Below, in pieces: positions 4,925 through 6,185 of a DNA stretch of 6,185 nt. The notes below the pieces were generated by a model. That model did no database searches. It was not told where the DNA came from and worked only from the letters and a program-made list of their open reading frames with translations. The stretch is taken from positions 1 to 6,185 of the forward strand of contig JAPOXI010000031.1 in assembly GCA_026707185.1 (NCBI GenBank), given 5' to 3'. This DNA comes from Chloroflexota bacterium. Lineage in GTDB: Bacteria > Chloroflexota > UBA11872. Position numbers and translations under genes: made by a program. Every line of letters starts with the position of its first letter. The first letter of the stretch is position 1.

Positions 4925-5830
4925 ATGCCCACGATGCGGGACCGCTTCTTGAACGTCGCCGGCGAGCTATTGGACGAACGGCCCGATCTGGCCGTTGTGT
5001 TGGCCGATATTGGCTATGGGTACTTTCAGCAGGCCGGCGTGGTGACACGCCATCCCGGGCGAGTTCTGAACGTGGGGATCCGGGAGCAACTGCTGATCGG
5101 CTTCGCCGCGGGACTGGCGATGGAGGGCTTAAGGCCGATCGTTCACAGCTACGCGCCATTTCTGATCGAGCGGCCGTTCGAGCAGGTGAAACTGGATTTC
5201 GGCCACCAGGGGCTGGGTGGGGTGTTCGTGTCCGTTGGGGCGTCCTACGACGCCGCCGCAGCGGGGCGAACGCACCAGGCGCCGGAGGACGTTGCCCTGA
5301 TGTCGACGCTGCCGGGGTGGCGCGTGCACGTGCCGGGCCACCCGGACGAGGTGGAAGCGATCCTGCGTTCGACGGCCGCCGGTACGGGACTCGACTACAT
5401 CCGTCTGGCGGAGTCGGCGAATCCCCAAGCCGCGCCCAATTCCGGTGGCCTCACACCGATACGACGTGGGTCGGCCAGAGCCGTGACGGTGATCGCGATA
5501 GGTCCGAGCCTGGCGCCGGTGCTGGAAGCCACGGCCGACCTGGATACGACGGTCCTCTACGCATCCACGGTCCGACCGTTCGATGGAGTAGGGCTGCGGA
5601 CGTACCTAGCCGCACCCGACGTGGTTCTGGTGGAGCCGTACCTAGCCGGGACGTCCTCGGCCGAAGTTTCGACGGCGCTCAGGGATTGCCCGCACCGCCT
5701 ATTGGCGCTGGGCGTCGCCCTCCGGGAGCACCGACGTTACGGCAGCCGTTGGGAGCACGACCGGGCGCATGGTCTGGACGCCGCCGGGATTCGCCGGAGC
5801 GTGACCGACTTTCTGGCTTTGGCGGCGTGA
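4925..5830 (+). CDS. Transketolase-like C-terminal subunit (pyrimidine-binding half)
   Basis: The 301-residue product matches the Pyr domain plus C-terminal domain of transketolase, of normal length for a split C-subunit. The N-terminal MRDRFLNVAGELL leads into LADIG. Residues 48-63, LNVGIREQLLIGFAAG, hold the catalytic Glu (E54) that activates TPP. RPFEQVKLD (83-91) and THQAPEDVALM (116-126, H117) follow, then VHVPGHPDEVEAI (134-146) and YIRLAES (158-164). The C-terminal domain (about 185-300) includes TVIAIGPSL and the DVVLVEP segment near 232-238. The Asp of the classical G-E-D-G-P-T-H-Q segment is Ala (A113), and the second Arg of the usual Y-x-R-x-x-R is Glu (E163). AAGAGG at 4911-4916, overlapping the end of the upstream gene, serves as ribosome binding site. 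The two genes clearly form one operon making an alpha/beta enzyme. No clear terminator is seen in the 58 bases before the convergent TrkA-like gene. Confidence 0.9.
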   Translation: MPTMRDRFLNVAGELLDERPDLAVVLADIGYGYFQQAGVVTRHPGRVLNVGIREQLLIGFAAGLAMEGLRPIVHSYAPFLIERPFEQVKLDFGHQGLGGVFVSVGASYDAAAAGRTHQAPEDVALMSTLPGWRVHVPGHPDEVEAILRSTAAGTGLDYIRLAESANPQAAPNSGGLTPIRRGSARAVTVIAIGPSLAPVLEATADLDTTVLYASTVRPFDGVGLRTYLAAPDVVLVEPYLAGTSSAEVSTALRDCPHRLLALGVALREHRRYGSRWEHDRAHGLDAAGIRRSVTDFLALAA

Positions 5831-5888
5831 GGTGCGGCTCGCGAGGAGGAGTCCCGGGCAGGCGGACGAGCAGGGCGGTGCGTGAACG

Positions 5889-6185
5889 CTAGACGATGGT
5901 GGGGGCCGCGAACTGGCGGCCGAGGGCTTCCTCGAACTCGGTTTGCGCGACGAGGACGATCGAGTCGCCGGCTTGCAGGCGCGTGGTGGGCGAGGGAAGC
6001 ACGGCCTCGCCGTCGCGGAGGATCACGCTGATTCGGCCGCCCTGCTCCGGCAGCCGAAGTTCCTCCGGCGTTGAGCCGTCGGCGGCCGAACCTTCGGCGA
6101 CGGTCATTTCCACGAGCTCCAGGCCGACATTGCGCAGGCGCATGAGGTGGACGACGGGGGCGACGCTGACGTCGCGCTCGATCAT
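5889..6185 (-). CDS. TrkA-type potassium-transport regulatory protein, C-terminal RCK_C part (5' end cut)
   Basis: The frame runs from the window edge to a TAG (complement of 5889-5891), giving 98 residues. From about residue 20 the sequence fits the RCK_C (TrkA_C) domain: VELVEMTV-like start (LELVEMTVAEGSAADGSTPE), a GGRISVILRDGEAVLPSP strand pair, then TRLQAGDSIVLVAQTEF. These are the usual landmarks of the ligand-binding subdomain that gates Trk/Ktr potassium systems or channels from the cytoplasm. RCK_C is normally preceded by a Rossmann RCK_N domain of about 130 residues, so the Met at the window edge (ERDVSVAPV follows) is probably internal and the gene continues beyond the window. A free-standing RCK_C protein cannot be excluded. 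Confidence 0.8.
   Translation of the reverse strand: MIERDVSVAPVVHLMRLRNVGLELVEMTVAEGSAADGSTPEELRLPEQGGRISVILRDGEAVLPSPTTRLQAGDSIVLVAQTEFEEALGRQFAAPTIV

Noticed and set aside
5831..5888. Terminator between the transketolase operon and the TrkA-like gene
   Set aside because: Only an 8-base CTCGCGAG palindrome and a weak GTCC/GGAC pairing are seen, with no T-run.
5317..5892. Plus-strand Gly/Arg/Pro-rich open frame over the transketolase C-subunit
   Set aside because: A shifted-frame shadow of a gene with clear domain signatures.

Overview
This is a GC-rich, gene-dense bacterial window with eight protein genes on both strands and no visible mobile element, CRISPR array, tRNA or rRNA. The use of GTG and TTG starts, a long bL25 of the CTC type, a decaprenyl-phosphate phosphoribosyltransferase homologue and a two-gene (split) transketolase suggest a high-GC lineage such as Chloroflexota or Actinomycetota. 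This placement is an inference from gene content only.

Left part (1-2487): a SAM-dependent methyltransferase runs leftwards off the window edge (1-545). Divergent to it is a probable two-gene operon. The first gene encodes an unrecognised membrane protein with a long disordered N-terminus; its start is unclear and may be a rare ATC at 600. The second encodes a UbiA-superfamily prenyl-phosphate phosphoribosyltransferase (1570-2487), 16 bases downstream.

Middle part (2488-3665): a GC-rich hairpin separates the operon from a convergent small hypothetical gene (2557-2763, minus). Divergent from that, a good sigma70-type promoter (2860-2889) and a strong ribosome binding site lead into ribosomal protein bL25 (2982-3665).

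Right part (3652-6185): soxR lies on the minus strand and its end overlaps the end of bL25 by 14 bases. Its product keeps all four iron-sulfur cluster cysteines. Between soxR and the divergent split-transketolase pair (4221-5830) is a near-perfect SoxR operator, set in a -35/-10 pair with the 19-base spacer typical of MerR-family promoters. SoxR therefore probably controls the transketolase pair directly. The transketolase keeps the TPP-chemistry residues, but several positions that bind the sugar phosphate or set acceptor choice in classical transketolase appear replaced. The window closes with the C-terminal part of a TrkA/RCK-type potassium-channel regulatory protein on the minus strand (5889-6185).

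The most interesting unit is the soxR / SoxR-box / split-transketolase divergon (3652-5830): a redox sensor apparently wired straight to a TPP enzyme of uncertain substrate.
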